Position numbers and translations under genes: made by a program. This document shows, piece by piece, positions 36,716 through 46,094 of a DNA stretch of 64,000 nucleotides. A model generated the notes under the pieces. The model made no database searches, had not been told where the DNA came from, and saw only the letters and a list, made by a program, of their open reading frames with translations. The stretch is from Zeaxanthinibacter enoshimensis (lineage in GTDB: Bacteria; Bacteroidota; Bacteroidia; Flavobacteriales; Flavobacteriaceae): contig NZ_SNYI01000002.1 of NCBI RefSeq assembly GCF_004362865.1, forward strand, positions 1,082,099 to 1,146,098. The letters are read 5' to 3'. Within the stretch, counting starts at the first letter, position 1, and each line of letters starts with the position of its first letter.

Positions 36716-38344
36716 ATGGATTTGAACTTCAATAAGAACGAAGACCACAACAAGCTCAAAGTGTCCGAGCTGAAAAATAAACTATCTAAAATTGCCTTGG
36801 GAGGCGGGAAAAGCCGTATCGAAAAGCATCATTCCCAGGGAAAGATGACCGCCCGGGAGCGGATAGATTACCTCTTAGATCCCAAAGAGCGCAGTATAGA
36901 GATCGGCGCCTTTGCCGGGGAGGGAATGTACGAAGAACACGGAGGATGCCCTTCTGCCGGTGTGGTGGTTAAAATTGGGTACATCCAGAAGCGGCAATGT
37001 ATCGTGGTCGCTAACGACGCCACCGTAAAAGCCGGCGCCTGGTTCCCCATCACGGCTAAGAAAAACTTAAGGGCACAGGAAATCGCCATCGAGAACCGCC
37101 TGCCCATCATATACCTTGTCGATAGCGCAGGAGTATATTTGCCAATGCAGGACGAGATCTTTCCGGACAAAGAACATTTTGGTCGCATTTTCAGGAACAA
37201 TGCGGTGATGAGCAGTATGGGCATACCCCAGATCTCCGCGGTTATGGGAAGTTGCGTAGCCGGAGGAGCTTACCTGCCTATCATGAGCGACGAAGCCCTT
37301 ATCGTGGAAAAGACAGGCAGTATATTCCTGGCAGGGAGTTACCTGGTTAAAGCAGCCATAGGTGAAAACATCGATAACGAAACCCTCGGGGGCGCCACAA
37401 CGCATTGCGAGATCAGCGGGGTAACGGATTATAAAGCAAAAGATGATAAACACGCGCTGGATACCATCAAGAACCTGATCGGGAAGATGGGACATCCTGC
37501 CCGGGCCGGTTTTAACAGGATAGCTGCCAAAAAACCAAGCCTGGACCCGCAGGATATCTATGGAATTATCCCGGCATCCAGGACAGATTCCTATGACATG
37601 CTGGAAGTCATTAAACGCCTGGTTGACGATTCTGAGTTTGAACAGTACAAAGAGGGATACGGCAAATCTATCCTTACAGGTTATGCCCGAATTGAAGGCT
37701 GGTCCGTGGGGATTGTCGCCAACCAGCGGAAAGTGGTTAAAACCAAGAAGGGCGAAATGCAGTTTGGAGGTGTCATCTATTCTGACAGTGCGGATAAAGC
37801 TACCCGTTTTATTGCCAACTGCAACCAGAAGAAAATTCCGTTGGTCTTCCTGCAGGATGTGACCGGATTTATGGTAGGCAGCAAAAGTGAACACGGTGGT
37901 ATCATCAAGGACGGGGCCAAGATGGTGAACGCGGTCAGTAATTCGGTAGTCCCCAAGTTCACCGTGATAATCGGCAACAGCTACGGGGCAGGTAATTACG
38001 CCATGTGCGGAAAGGCTTATGACCCCAGGCTGATCTTTGCCTGGCCCAGTTCAGAATTAGCGGTGATGAGCGGGAATTCGGCTGCCAAGGTTCTGCTGCA
38101 GATAGAAAAAGCTTCCCTGAAGAAAAAAGGTGAGAAGATCACCGAGGCTAACGAGAAAGCGATGTATGATAAGATCAAGGCGAGGTATGACGAGCAGATA
38201 TCGCCCTATTATGCCGCCGCCCATCTCTGGACCGATGCGATCATAGACCCCATGGATACAAGGAAATGGATCAGTATGGGAATAGAGGCTGCAGATCATG
38301 CGCCCATCGAAAAACCCTTTAATATGGGAGTGCTCCAGGTATAG
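36716..38344 (+). CDS. Acyl-CoA carboxylase beta (carboxyltransferase) subunit
   Basis: Biotin-dependent acyl-CoA carboxylase carboxyltransferase subunit, 542 residues. Motifs: SRIEKHHSQGKMTARERI, VDSAGVYLPMQDEIFPD, GSCVAGGAYLPIMSDEA, and in the C-terminal half DVTGFMVGSKSEHGGIIKDGAKM with GNSYGAGNYAMCGKAYDPR. The SAGVYLP variant resembles methylcrotonoyl-CoA carboxylase beta more than propionyl-CoA carboxylase. The biotin/biotin-carboxylase alpha subunit is not adjacent. Role: carboxylation of a branched or short-chain acyl-CoA, perhaps in leucine degradation. Confidence 0.88.
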   Translation: MDLNFNKNEDHNKLKVSELKNKLSKIALGGGKSRIEKHHSQGKMTARERIDYLLDPKERSIEIGAFAGEGMYEEHGGCPSAGVVVKIGYIQKRQCIVVANDATVKAGAWFPITAKKNLRAQEIAIENRLPIIYLVDSAGVYLPMQDEIFPDKEHFGRIFRNNAVMSSMGIPQISAVMGSCVAGGAYLPIMSDEALIVEKTGSIFLAGSYLVKAAIGENIDNETLGGATTHCEISGVTDYKAKDDKHALDTIKNLIGKMGHPARAGFNRIAAKKPSLDPQDIYGIIPASRTDSYDMLEVIKRLVDDSEFEQYKEGYGKSILTGYARIEGWSVGIVANQRKVVKTKKGEMQFGGVIYSDSADKATRFIANCNQKKIPLVFLQDVTGFMVGSKSEHGGIIKDGAKMVNAVSNSVVPKFTVIIGNSYGAGNYAMCGKAYDPRLIFAWPSSELAVMSGNSAAKVLLQIEKASLKKKGEKITEANEKAMYDKIKARYDEQISPYYAAAHLWTDAIIDPMDTRKWISMGIEAADHAPIEKPFNMGVLQV

Positions 38345-38379
38345 ACCGGGAGCACTTCTTAATCGGGTTCACTGCCTTT

Positions 38380-39726
38380 TCAGTTTCCCTGGGAAGGATT
38401 AACCCTGGGAATGAGCAGTAATTCTTTTTGTCGGCCATTCACATAACGAAATCCTTCCGGCCCGTAATAGCCCGCCTCTTCCAGCATGATACGGATATCG
38501 CGCTTCCACTCGGGAATATTGACCGTGGTGTTCAGCTCAATAGCATAGACCGTCCGGGGGCGTAGAGGATAATTTTCCCCGTCGTCTTTCATCACCCCCT
38601 CCTGTGAATCCCACATCCCGATGGTAGTTCCTGCCGAATGCCCGTACGTTCCTAATGGGTGCGTATAAATGGCAGGGCGGAGCCCGGCATCCCGGGCTTC
38701 TTTTAAAGAATTCGCGAGGATCTGGTTACCGCTGAGACCGGTTTTCATATTGGAAGTCAGTGCATCCTGTACACGGTTGCCGTCAGCCAGGGCACTGACC
38801 AGGAAGGCAGGCGCCTCGGTTTCTCCCGGCTTAAGGACATAGGCCAGTTCCTGGCAATCGGTATTTAAACCGAGGTAGGTAATCCCAAAATCGCAGTGCA
38901 GCAGATCCCCGGGGAGGATCACCATATCATCGGGCCTGCCGGAAAACGAGTACAGGTGCCCCACCAGTTCTTCCTGGGAGCGCTGAACATCTACTGTCGG
39001 GTGAAACCAGGTGTCCAGCCCCATATCGGTCACCTTCTGCCGCATCCACCACTCTACTTCTGTCGTGGTTGTAACCCCGGGAGTGATAACGTCTTCCGAA
39101 AATGCCTCGGCAATAATGTTATGAGTAATACTGACCAGTTGACTAAACAAGACCATTTCCCTATCGGTCCGGGTCTCTATCCAGCGAACTGCAAGTTCTT
39201 CGGCTGAAACCACTCGTGAATGCATTTTTTCAGGCAGGTATTGCATAAACGCTTCATAGTCTGTTTTCACGAGCCCATCTGCAATATTATGATCGTCAGA
39301 AAAATTGAGCCCAATTTTTTGTGGGTTACGCTCTGTGATAAGGGACACAAGACGTTTCCACTGGTCCGGTTCCTTTTCCTTATCCCAGGCAGACCTGATA
39401 GAACGCCCCACATCGTACCGGGCTACAGCCAGTCTTTCCACGGTATCCTTTTGTTTATCCCTGTAGAATAACAGCATGGTCCGCCGCCTTGCATTAAGCC
39501 AGGTAGCTGGCAACATGGTTCGGATCACAGGGTCTTCATTGTATTCCCGGGCAATTACGATCCACATGTCTATACCCGTCTCATCCATGATTCCGGGAAG
39601 AAGGTTGGTAAAGCGGTCTTCCAGGATCTCATCCCGGACCCTTGCCCTCTCTGCCTCACTGAGAACCTGCTGGGCAGCCATCTGAATGCAACAAAAGGTA
39701 AAAAGGAGTAGTAATACTTTATTCAT
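38380..39726 (-). CDS. Secreted M24-family metallopeptidase (Xaa-Pro aminopeptidase-like)
   Basis: A 448-residue protein with signal peptide (MNKVLLLLFTFCCIQMAAQ), an N-terminal creatinase-like domain and a C-terminal M24 domain. Metal-ligand residues are visible: Asp in LLHCDFG, Asp in LNTDCQ, His in YGHSAG and Glu in YAIELNT. Likely cleaves peptides near proline in the periplasm. Followed on the same strand by menE, 25 bases upstream of it, but no functional link is apparent. Confidence 0.83.
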   Translation of the reverse strand: MNKVLLLLFTFCCIQMAAQQVLSEAERARVRDEILEDRFTNLLPGIMDETGIDMWIVIAREYNEDPVIRTMLPATWLNARRRTMLLFYRDKQKDTVERLAVARYDVGRSIRSAWDKEKEPDQWKRLVSLITERNPQKIGLNFSDDHNIADGLVKTDYEAFMQYLPEKMHSRVVSAEELAVRWIETRTDREMVLFSQLVSITHNIIAEAFSEDVITPGVTTTTEVEWWMRQKVTDMGLDTWFHPTVDVQRSQEELVGHLYSFSGRPDDMVILPGDLLHCDFGITYLGLNTDCQELAYVLKPGETEAPAFLVSALADGNRVQDALTSNMKTGLSGNQILANSLKEARDAGLRPAIYTHPLGTYGHSAGTTIGMWDSQEGVMKDDGENYPLRPRTVYAIELNTTVNIPEWKRDIRIMLEEAGYYGPEGFRYVNGRQKELLLIPRVNPSQGN

Positions 39727-39751
39727 TTTCTCGTATTTGGTTGGTTCATTA

Positions 39752-40831
39752 TCAATTTAAAAGCTCATCGAGTATGGCCTTCCTGCGGATCTTCCCCGAT
39801 TGAGTACGCTGAAAACGGGCCAGGGTAAAAACTTTTCTAGGTTTCTCGTATCGCGAAAAATCAGTTACGGAATCAAGTAGTTCCTGTATTTCTTGTTCTG
39901 GCTGACGGGACTCGACCACCAGCACAAGTTGTTCTCCCAGCTCCTGGTGAGGCATCCCAGCGACAAAGAAAGGTTGGTCTAACACTTGCCGGATCTTGGA
40001 TTCGATCGTCTCGGGAAAAAGCTTCACCCCTCCTGAATTCACTATATGGTCATATCTTCCCACCCAGTAAAAAGAATTATCATCCAGGAGTTCTACCACG
40101 TCATTGGTCTGCAGCTCATCTGTAAGGAGAAAGGGAGCTTTGATCAGCAGGCAACCCCTGTCATCCTTCCCCAGCTCCACCCCCGGCAGGGCTTTGAAGG
40201 GTCCCGCTTCCCGGGGATCACCGCCAGTATCCAGTTTTCGTACCGCGATATGGGTCAGGGTCTCTGTCATCCCGAAGGTTTCATAGACATGCGTCTTTTC
40301 TCCGTTTAAGGCTGCAGCTAGCTCCTGGGGTACCGGGGCACCCCCAACGATCACTGTCTTTGCCTTATGCAGCTCCCGCAGGGACTTTTGTAACTGTTTA
40401 GGGACCATGGCAACAAAATCGAAGGTACGGTCAAAACCTGTCAAAGGTTCAGAGGTGGGTTCGGTGTAGCAGACATCCAGTCCCAGAACCATCCCCCTTA
40501 CCAGCATCATTTTACCGGCAATATAGGCGACAGGCAGGCACAGCAGGATTTTTTGACCTGGTTGCAGTTCAAAAAATTGACCGGTCGCCCTTGCAGACGC
40601 TGCCATCTTCTGTTTTGCCACCCGGATCTTTTTTGGCTTCCCGGTAGAGCCCGAGGTAGTGAGCTCCACGTAGTCTGACCCCGAAAGCCAGTCGAGCAAA
40701 AAATCTCCAATTGCTTTTTCTTCCTCTGTCCCTTCTTTGATGAGTTCGTAAGCCAGGTCCTTAGTTACGGATTCGTCGCAAGGACGTCCCATAAATGAGA
40801 ATAATGGGTGAAGAAGTTCATTATTTTGCAT
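39752..40831 (-). CDS. menE: o-Succinylbenzoate-CoA ligase (short form)
   Basis: AMP-forming acyl-CoA ligase that activates o-succinylbenzoate in menaquinone synthesis. The 359-residue protein has the AMP-binding P-loop TTSGSTGKPKKIRV, the GMTE motif (ETFGMTETLTH), the YDHIVNSGG region and a C-terminal lysine motif RTQSGKIRRKAIL. It is shorter than the ~450-residue proteobacterial enzyme, as is usual in Bacteroidota. It overlaps the upstream CPBP protease gene by 11 bases; menC lies beyond. Confidence 0.88.
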   Translation of the reverse strand: MQNNELLHPLFSFMGRPCDESVTKDLAYELIKEGTEEEKAIGDFLLDWLSGSDYVELTTSGSTGKPKKIRVAKQKMAASARATGQFFELQPGQKILLCLPVAYIAGKMMLVRGMVLGLDVCYTEPTSEPLTGFDRTFDFVAMVPKQLQKSLRELHKAKTVIVGGAPVPQELAAALNGEKTHVYETFGMTETLTHIAVRKLDTGGDPREAGPFKALPGVELGKDDRGCLLIKAPFLLTDELQTNDVVELLDDNSFYWVGRYDHIVNSGGVKLFPETIESKIRQVLDQPFFVAGMPHQELGEQLVLVVESRQPEQEIQELLDSVTDFSRYEKPRKVFTLARFQRTQSGKIRRKAILDELLN

Positions 40832-41753
40832 CTGTACTGCTTACTTCTTTGAACTCCTCTTTGCTCATAACCCGCCCGGTCAAACGTTCTTTCCAATTCC
40901 TCCACCCGTATTTCCTGGACATTATAAACAACAGGATCGGGTATACGACAAAGACAGGGATAAAGACATCCCAGCCAAGACCGGGTACAGAAACGTCCTT
41001 GAAAACAGAATGGGTCTGGAACGCTGTCCAGTCTGCTGTCACCATCAGCGCCGTGATCAGGTTATTCGCGGCATGAAAACCAAGGGCCAGTTCCAGGCCT
41101 TCATCCATCAGGGTAATGACACCAAGAAAAAGGCCGGTGCCGATATAAAATACCAGGATGCCATAACCGAGTTTACCTACTTCAGGGTTCCCTAAATGCA
41201 TCAGGCCAAAAAGCAGGGAAGTAACCAGCAAAGGCACCCAGCGATTTCCGGCCATGATCCCCAGGCCTTGCATCATATGACCGCGGAACATATATTCTTC
41301 GAAGCTCGTTTGCAGCGGGATCAATAATACAGCTATCACCAGCAAGGTCAGGAAAGGTCCCCATTCCAGGTTAAATACATAATCTTCGGGAGACATCAGA
41401 ATATCCACCCCTGTAAGCAGGGCCGTCAACCCTCCCCAGAGCAGGAATGCGAAAATTATCCTTTTCCAGTCTATCTTCTTCCTGGAGGTGGTCAGGGAAG
41501 TGACCGACTGCGGGTGCACCAGTTTGGTCCAGCCGAGTACTACAAAGAGTCCAACCGCGAGAGGAGCGAGTAACATAACCAGCACGGTATTTGATCCGAA
41601 CTTATCTATGATATCGGCCATCATTACATCCACACTTACCGGGGAATACAGCATGGAAATGTAATTAAAGATCATAAAGGTGATAAAGCCCACCGGGAGA
41701 ACCCAGTATTTCCAGAGTCCGAGATCGCCCCGGTAACCTTGTTCTATGTACAT
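40821..41753 (-). CDS. CPBP-family intramembrane metalloprotease
   Basis: A 310-residue polytopic membrane protein with the three CPBP (Abi) motifs: EEYMFRG (EExxxR), FGLMHLG (FxxxH) and GFHAANN (HxxxN). These are predicted to form the glutamate-type active site within the membrane. It lies between menC and menE with overlaps at both ends (10 and 11 bases), so all three are one operon. A link between this protease family and menaquinone is not established; the co-location is a repeated Bacteroidota arrangement. Confidence 0.85.
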   Translation of the reverse strand: MYIEQGYRGDLGLWKYWVLPVGFITFMIFNYISMLYSPVSVDVMMADIIDKFGSNTVLVMLLAPLAVGLFVVLGWTKLVHPQSVTSLTTSRKKIDWKRIIFAFLLWGGLTALLTGVDILMSPEDYVFNLEWGPFLTLLVIAVLLIPLQTSFEEYMFRGHMMQGLGIMAGNRWVPLLVTSLLFGLMHLGNPEVGKLGYGILVFYIGTGLFLGVITLMDEGLELALGFHAANNLITALMVTADWTAFQTHSVFKDVSVPGLGWDVFIPVFVVYPILLFIMSRKYGWRNWKERLTGRVMSKEEFKEVSSTDAK

Positions 41754-42796
41754 ATTTTACTAATAATTAAAGGATCCCATTCTTTATTGGGACTGTAAGA
41801 TAAACATCCGTTCTGAACCGTGAGCGGACTTTGAAAATTGTTTGAAAAGAGGCTGCCTGTCCCCAGCCCCTGTGGCATATCGTTGCCCAGTATATAGGTC
41901 CATTGCGCAATAGCATTTAGTCCCACATTGCTCTCCAGTGCACTGGTGACCCACCACCCGATGCCCTGTTCCTCCGCAAAGCGGATCCATGCCTCGCTTC
42001 CCTGTATGCCTCCCACCAGGCTGGGTTTAAGTATAATGTACTGCGGTTTAACCCTGGCCAACAGTTCTTCTTTCTCTTCCGCTCTCACCACCCCGATGAG
42101 CTCTTCATCCAGGGCAATAGGGATAGGGGTATTTGCACAAAGCTGGTGCATCTGTTCATGCTGCCCCTGCTTAATAGGTTGCTCTATGGAGTGTATCCCA
42201 ATGGGTGCGAGCTTGTCCAGTTTATCCAAAGCTTCATCCGCCGCGAAAGCCCCGTTGGCATCCACCCTGATCTCAAGTTCGGATTCCGGGAACACATTAC
42301 GTATTCCCCGGAGCAAGGCCAGTTCTGAATCAAAGTCTATGGCCCCGATCTTCATTTTAAGGCATTTAAAACCCTGCTTTATCTTCTGTTCTATCTGCTG
42401 CTGCATATACCCGGGATCACCCATCCAGATGAGCCCGTTAATAGGGATCGGGGACCCTTCATCAGTAAATGCAGAGGGGAATAAGCGGAAAGGATGTTCG
42501 GCTGCAAGGGATCTTGTCGCCTGTTCCCAGCCAAACAGTATACTGGGGTAATTGATCAATACGGATCGTATCTCTTCCGGCGACCTGTGAATATTAGCGC
42601 AGAGCCAGCCAAGCCGGGTTTCATAATCCGGGAGGTCATCGGCACTCAATCCCCTGAACAAACCACACTCCCCTATACCCACCCGCGAATCTTCTTCCAG
42701 CAGAAGAAACCAGGTTTCTTTCTGCCTGAGTACACCCCTGGAAGTTCCACCCGGAGTTTTAAAATCGAGAATGTATTTATAGTAAGTGGCTTTCAT
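41744..42796 (-). CDS. menC: o-Succinylbenzoate synthase
   Basis: Enolase-superfamily enzyme making o-succinylbenzoate from SHCHC. The 350-residue product has the catalytic lysine motif LKMKIG, Mg ligands in RVDANGA, SIEQP and ALDEEL, and the second lysine in IILKPSLVGG. First gene of the menC-CPBP-menE operon, with the putative -7 element at 42807-42814 just upstream. Confidence 0.93.
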   Translation of the reverse strand: MKATYYKYILDFKTPGGTSRGVLRQKETWFLLLEEDSRVGIGECGLFRGLSADDLPDYETRLGWLCANIHRSPEEIRSVLINYPSILFGWEQATRSLAAEHPFRLFPSAFTDEGSPIPINGLIWMGDPGYMQQQIEQKIKQGFKCLKMKIGAIDFDSELALLRGIRNVFPESELEIRVDANGAFAADEALDKLDKLAPIGIHSIEQPIKQGQHEQMHQLCANTPIPIALDEELIGVVRAEEKEELLARVKPQYIILKPSLVGGIQGSEAWIRFAEEQGIGWWVTSALESNVGLNAIAQWTYILGNDMPQGLGTGSLFSNNFQSPLTVQNGCLSYSPNKEWDPLIISKICT

Positions 42797-42806
42797 TCAA
42801 TACGGC

Positions 42807-42814
42807 CAAATTTA
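42807..42814 (-). promoter_or_regulatory. Putative -7 element for menC operon
   Basis: Minus strand TAAATTTG, matching TAnnTTTG, 11 bases before the menC start. Confidence 0.45.
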
Positions 42815-42968
42815 AGTAATTTTCCCTACTGTACTAAAGGCATAAAGGTATCCCCGGGGAGAAATGCAGAGCTCCGGATGAAAAGCAGGCCACCTGCCAA
42901 CTTCCATAGGGATTGGGGATGCAAATGGACACCACATCCTAATCCACGGCCTTAGTTAAAAAGTATCT

Positions 42969-43649
42969 CTATAACTCCAGGGAGGCCCCGATATCCATAA
43001 GATACAGTTCTTTTCCTGCCTTTGTAAAGGCTTGCAGGGCCTGCTCGTGGTCTATTTCTATATATCCAAAAGTGTCGTAATGATACCCAAGAACCCGGTC
43101 GCAATCCACAAAATCAGCGGCGATCACGGCATCATCTATCCCCATGGTAAAGTTATCGCCTATGGGGAGGATCGCAAGGTCTAACTGGAATTGAAGCGGG
43201 ATCAGTTTCATATCAGTACACAAGGCCGTATCCCCGGCTATGTATACCTGTTTTCCATCGGCACATAACACGAATCCCCCGGGTTGTCCCCCGTAACTCC
43301 CATCAGGAAAAGAAGAGGTATGAATGGCATTGACGTATTTAAGCTTTCCGAAACTGAACTCCCAGTTCCCCCCATGGTTCATAGGATGTGCTTTTAACCC
43401 TTTTGCCTCGTAATGGCTGGCAATCTCATAATTGCTGACGATCGTAGCATCACTTTGTCGGGCAATGGTTTCCGCATCGAGGATATGATCCTGGTGTGCG
43501 TGGGTGAGCAGGATAAAATCAGGCTGCAGTTCCGAAATATCGACCTGGTCTTTGGCTTTATCGTTCCCTGTTATAAAAGGGTCTACCAGGATTGTAGAAT
43601 TCTTTAAATGGATCAAAAGGCAGGCGTGGCCTAGAAAGGTAATCTTCAT
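42969..43649 (-). CDS. UPF0173-type metal-dependent hydrolase
   Basis: A 226-residue metallo-beta-lactamase-fold protein of the UPF0173 group. Metal-binding motif HAHQDH (THAHQDHILDAET), HPMNHGG and AGDTALCTDMKLI are all visible, and the length matches this family. The substrate is unknown. It stands 27 bases upstream of the 3' end of the histidine kinase gene on the same strand; no operon partner is clear. Confidence 0.88.
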   Translation of the reverse strand: MKITFLGHACLLIHLKNSTILVDPFITGNDKAKDQVDISELQPDFILLTHAHQDHILDAETIARQSDATIVSNYEIASHYEAKGLKAHPMNHGGNWEFSFGKLKYVNAIHTSSFPDGSYGGQPGGFVLCADGKQVYIAGDTALCTDMKLIPLQFQLDLAILPIGDNFTMGIDDAVIAADFVDCDRVLGYHYDTFGYIEIDHEQALQAFTKAGKELYLMDIGASLEL

Positions 43650-43676
43650 AAGTCGTCGTTTTCTGGCTTAATTTAA

Positions 43677-45632
43677 CTATTTAAAGTTAAACCAAAAACG
43701 AACACCTTCAGTAGTGTTATCTATGTTAAGGGTAGATTGCAGCTGGTTAACCAGGCGGTTCATCAGGCGTATCCCCATCGAAGAACTTGCACGTTCATCA
43801 GAGTCTTCAGAAAGCCCCACCCCGTTATCCGTATATTCAAAGAATCCCTGCTCCCCGTTCTTTCTGAGATGGATATAGATCTTACCATTCTCCATATTTT
43901 CCGGGAAGGCATATTTGAAGGAATTGGAGACCAGCTCATTAAGGATCAGTCCAAAAGGAATTGCACGGTCTATATCCAGCTCAACCCCTTCGGCATCAAT
44001 AGTGATGTTTATATTATGGCCACCTTTTTTAAAGACAGATTGTACACTGTTGACCAGGCTTTCTATATACCCCTGCATTTCAATAACCGACAGATCGTCG
44101 TTCTGGTAAAGTTTCTGGTGGATGAGTGCCATTGCCTTTACCCGGCTCTTGCCCTCTTCCAGGGCCTCGATGGCAGCCTTGCTCCTGGTGTTCTTGGTTT
44201 GCAGGCTCAGCAGGCTGGAAACCATCTGCAGGTTATTCTTGACCCGGTGGTGGATCTCTTTCAGCAGGGAGTCTTTCTCAACCAGGGAATTTTCAATAAT
44301 GTGCTTCTGTTCCGCGATCAGGCGCTGGTTCTTGATACTCTTCAGGTAAGCATAGACCAGGCCGGCAAAGCCCAGCAAGGTAAAGATAAGGCTGATAAAT
44401 ACGAGGTTTATCCGTTCGTCCTTGGCCTGCATTTCACTTCTCGCCCGCTCCATCTCCAGTTTCTGGGCATCGATCATCCGCCTGGAATTAGCCAGGTCTT
44501 CCTGGGCAACCACGGCAACAAGTTGCTGTTTTTTTATAGAGGACTCGTTAAAATCAATCGAATCCAGTAAGCGGAAATTCTTCCTCAGGTAAAAACTCTC
44601 GTTCCTGAAATCCTGCGTTTTATTGTAGTAAGCTGCCAGCAGCCTGTTCCTTTTCAGGATATTCTCAACCTTCTTAAACTGGAAATCCTTATCCAGGTAG
44701 CGCTTTGCAGTTTCGTAATTCTCCAGTTGCAGATGGGCTTCTGCCAAGGCCAGCGAGTTTTCTACAACATCAGAGGAATACTGCCCAATCAGGTTTTCAT
44801 CAATTGTTGCAATCCCGTTTTCCAGGTAAGGTATGGCTTCTTTATACTGACCGAGCTGCACGTAACACTTGCCGATATTCCCTTCTATTACCCCTCTTAA
44901 TATTTTTCCTTTGACAATCTCTTTTTCGGTCTTAACCCGGCTGAGATCGTTCAGGTATACCTCTATAAACCCCTTGGCTTTGGAAAGGTTGGTAATTGCG
45001 GTGGACGGGGATTTATCCAGCCTCAGGTAATTCCCCACATTATTATGGTAAGCGGCCAGGCCGTAAAAATCGTCTTCAGCAATCGTTTTCTTGACCTCCA
45101 TGATGTAATCGTTCATGGCTTTGCGGTGCAAACCGAGGTTAGAATAAATATCATAAAAAGCGATATTCTCGGTTAGCCCGAGTTCACGCTTTTCTTTCCT
45201 GATGTCGATCTGCTTGTCAAAGAACTGCAACTGTGCATAGGTCTCATCCATCAGGTCAAGCAAGACCTCCCTGGTCTCCGGCTGCATCGTATCCTTACTG
45301 GCATAGAGGACATTGGCGATCGCAATACTTTTGTCATAATCCCCCATATCGTAATAGATCTGGGCCTGCATGAGTCGGAACTGCCGCGATGCGAGGGAGT
45401 CCCCTACCTTTTCCGTAATGTTCAGGTAAGAATTAACCACATCCAGCCAGTCATAGGCCGAATTGTCATTATAGCGGTTAGGAGAATCAAAAAAGAAATT
45501 GAATTTCTCTGTCGGATCCTCGGTTTCCTTAAAGCGTTTCAGCATATTATTATCTCCACTATAATCCTGTGCAGCCGTGGCCTGGAGGACAATAAGCAGG
45601 GAAAAAAATATGAAAGCAGCGTACTTTAGCAT
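43677..45632 (-). CDS. TPR sensor histidine kinase (HisKA_2 type)
   Basis: A 651-residue sensor kinase. Signal peptide (MLKYAAFIFFSLLIVLQATAAQ), then an extracytoplasmic region of tetratricopeptide-like repeats to about residue 390 (for example AIPYLENGIATIDENL). One membrane helix follows (LVFISLIFTLLGFAGLVYAYL), then HisKA_2 dimerisation with phospho-acceptor His462 in EIHHRVKNNLQ, N-box Asn565, and DNGVGL at 602-607. All kinase motifs are intact. The LytTR regulator gene lies upstream on the same strand, 652 bases away, and is the likely partner. Confidence 0.88.
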   Translation of the reverse strand: MLKYAAFIFFSLLIVLQATAAQDYSGDNNMLKRFKETEDPTEKFNFFFDSPNRYNDNSAYDWLDVVNSYLNITEKVGDSLASRQFRLMQAQIYYDMGDYDKSIAIANVLYASKDTMQPETREVLLDLMDETYAQLQFFDKQIDIRKEKRELGLTENIAFYDIYSNLGLHRKAMNDYIMEVKKTIAEDDFYGLAAYHNNVGNYLRLDKSPSTAITNLSKAKGFIEVYLNDLSRVKTEKEIVKGKILRGVIEGNIGKCYVQLGQYKEAIPYLENGIATIDENLIGQYSSDVVENSLALAEAHLQLENYETAKRYLDKDFQFKKVENILKRNRLLAAYYNKTQDFRNESFYLRKNFRLLDSIDFNESSIKKQQLVAVVAQEDLANSRRMIDAQKLEMERARSEMQAKDERINLVFISLIFTLLGFAGLVYAYLKSIKNQRLIAEQKHIIENSLVEKDSLLKEIHHRVKNNLQMVSSLLSLQTKNTRSKAAIEALEEGKSRVKAMALIHQKLYQNDDLSVIEMQGYIESLVNSVQSVFKKGGHNINITIDAEGVELDIDRAIPFGLILNELVSNSFKYAFPENMENGKIYIHLRKNGEQGFFEYTDNGVGLSEDSDERASSSMGIRLMNRLVNQLQSTLNIDNTTEGVRFWFNFK

Positions 45633-45639
45633 GGGTTAC

Positions 45640-45647
45640 TTGACAAC
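45640..45647. repeat. Inverted copy of the GTTGTCAA element next to the kinase start
   Basis: TTGACAAC on the plus strand is the reverse complement of the GTTGTCAA core repeated at 45949-45956 and 45970-45977; it lies eight bases upstream of the histidine kinase ATG. Confidence 0.4.
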
Positions 45648-45769
45648 TTTAAATACTCCCGGGAATACTCCTTTCCCGGATGAGCAGGCAAAAAAACAAC
45701 TTTTTTTTGTTCCATACCCGTTAACTCCTAACGATTATTAGCCGTGATTGTTGTTGACGGGGTTACAGT

Positions 45770-45826
45770 ATGTGGCGAGTGCACTTCCTGGTGTGGGGTA
45801 TGCACAATTACCATCTCCTGCCACAT
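45770..45826. repeat. Nested inverted repeat (hairpin)
   Basis: Outer arms ATGTGGC (45770-45776) and GCCACAT (45820-45826) enclose inner arms GTGCA (45779-45783) and TGCAC (45801-45805). A two-helix RNA fold is possible. It lies immediately next to the terminator at 45829. Confidence 0.5.
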
Positions 45827-45828
45827 GC

Positions 45829-45860
45829 AAAAAAAGGCTATGCAATGATTGCACAGCCTT
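45829..45860 (-). terminator. Minus-strand terminator with no annotated gene upstream
   Basis: On the minus strand: AAGGCT-G-TGCAA loop TTGCA-T-AGCCTT followed by seven T. It would end a transcript coming from the 45861-46058 interval, where only a 49-codon ORF is seen. Confidence 0.8.
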
Positions 45861-45946
45861 AAGCAGGTTTTGGTTATTAAGGTAAAATTTGGGACGTTGC
45901 GAACAACATCTCAAAGGTAATTATAGATAAGATGTACAATCTGAAA

Positions 45947-45977
45947 TTGTTGTCAATCCCCGGAATGTTGTTGTCAA
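45947..45977. promoter_or_regulatory. Direct repeat TTGTTGTCAA with 21-bp period
   Basis: Identical 10-mers at 45947-45956 and 45968-45977, spaced two helical turns. This matches the geometry of LytTR-family binding sites (paired direct repeats about 21-22 bp apart). It is about 315 bases upstream of the kinase gene and between it and the LytTR gene. Confidence 0.4.
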
Positions 45978-46058
45978 ATGAATCACCATTATAAGGATGT
46001 TGTATTTCAACGGAAATTTCAGACATTTCACAGACCCGGTTTAGCTCCCGGGGTGTAC

Positions 46059-46094
46059 AAAAAAAAGAGCCTCATCTGGTAAGACGAGACCCTT
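46059..46094 (-). terminator. Second minus-strand terminator in the kinase-LytTR gap
   Basis: On the minus strand GGTCTCGTCT pairs with AGATGAGGC (some wobble) and is followed by eight T after a C. It lies downstream of a 140-base interval (46095-46234) with no protein-coding gene recognised. Confidence 0.65.

Noticed and set aside
37067-37894. 275-codon antisense frame inside the acyl-CoA carboxylase gene
   Set aside because: Long only because of codon bias in the opposite frame; composition is unlike a protein and the sense gene is well conserved.
45877-46026. 49-codon minus-strand ORF in the kinase-LytTR gap
   Set aside because: Its composition is unremarkable and its end lies 16 bases before the terminator; kept only as a possible small RNA interval, not as a gene.
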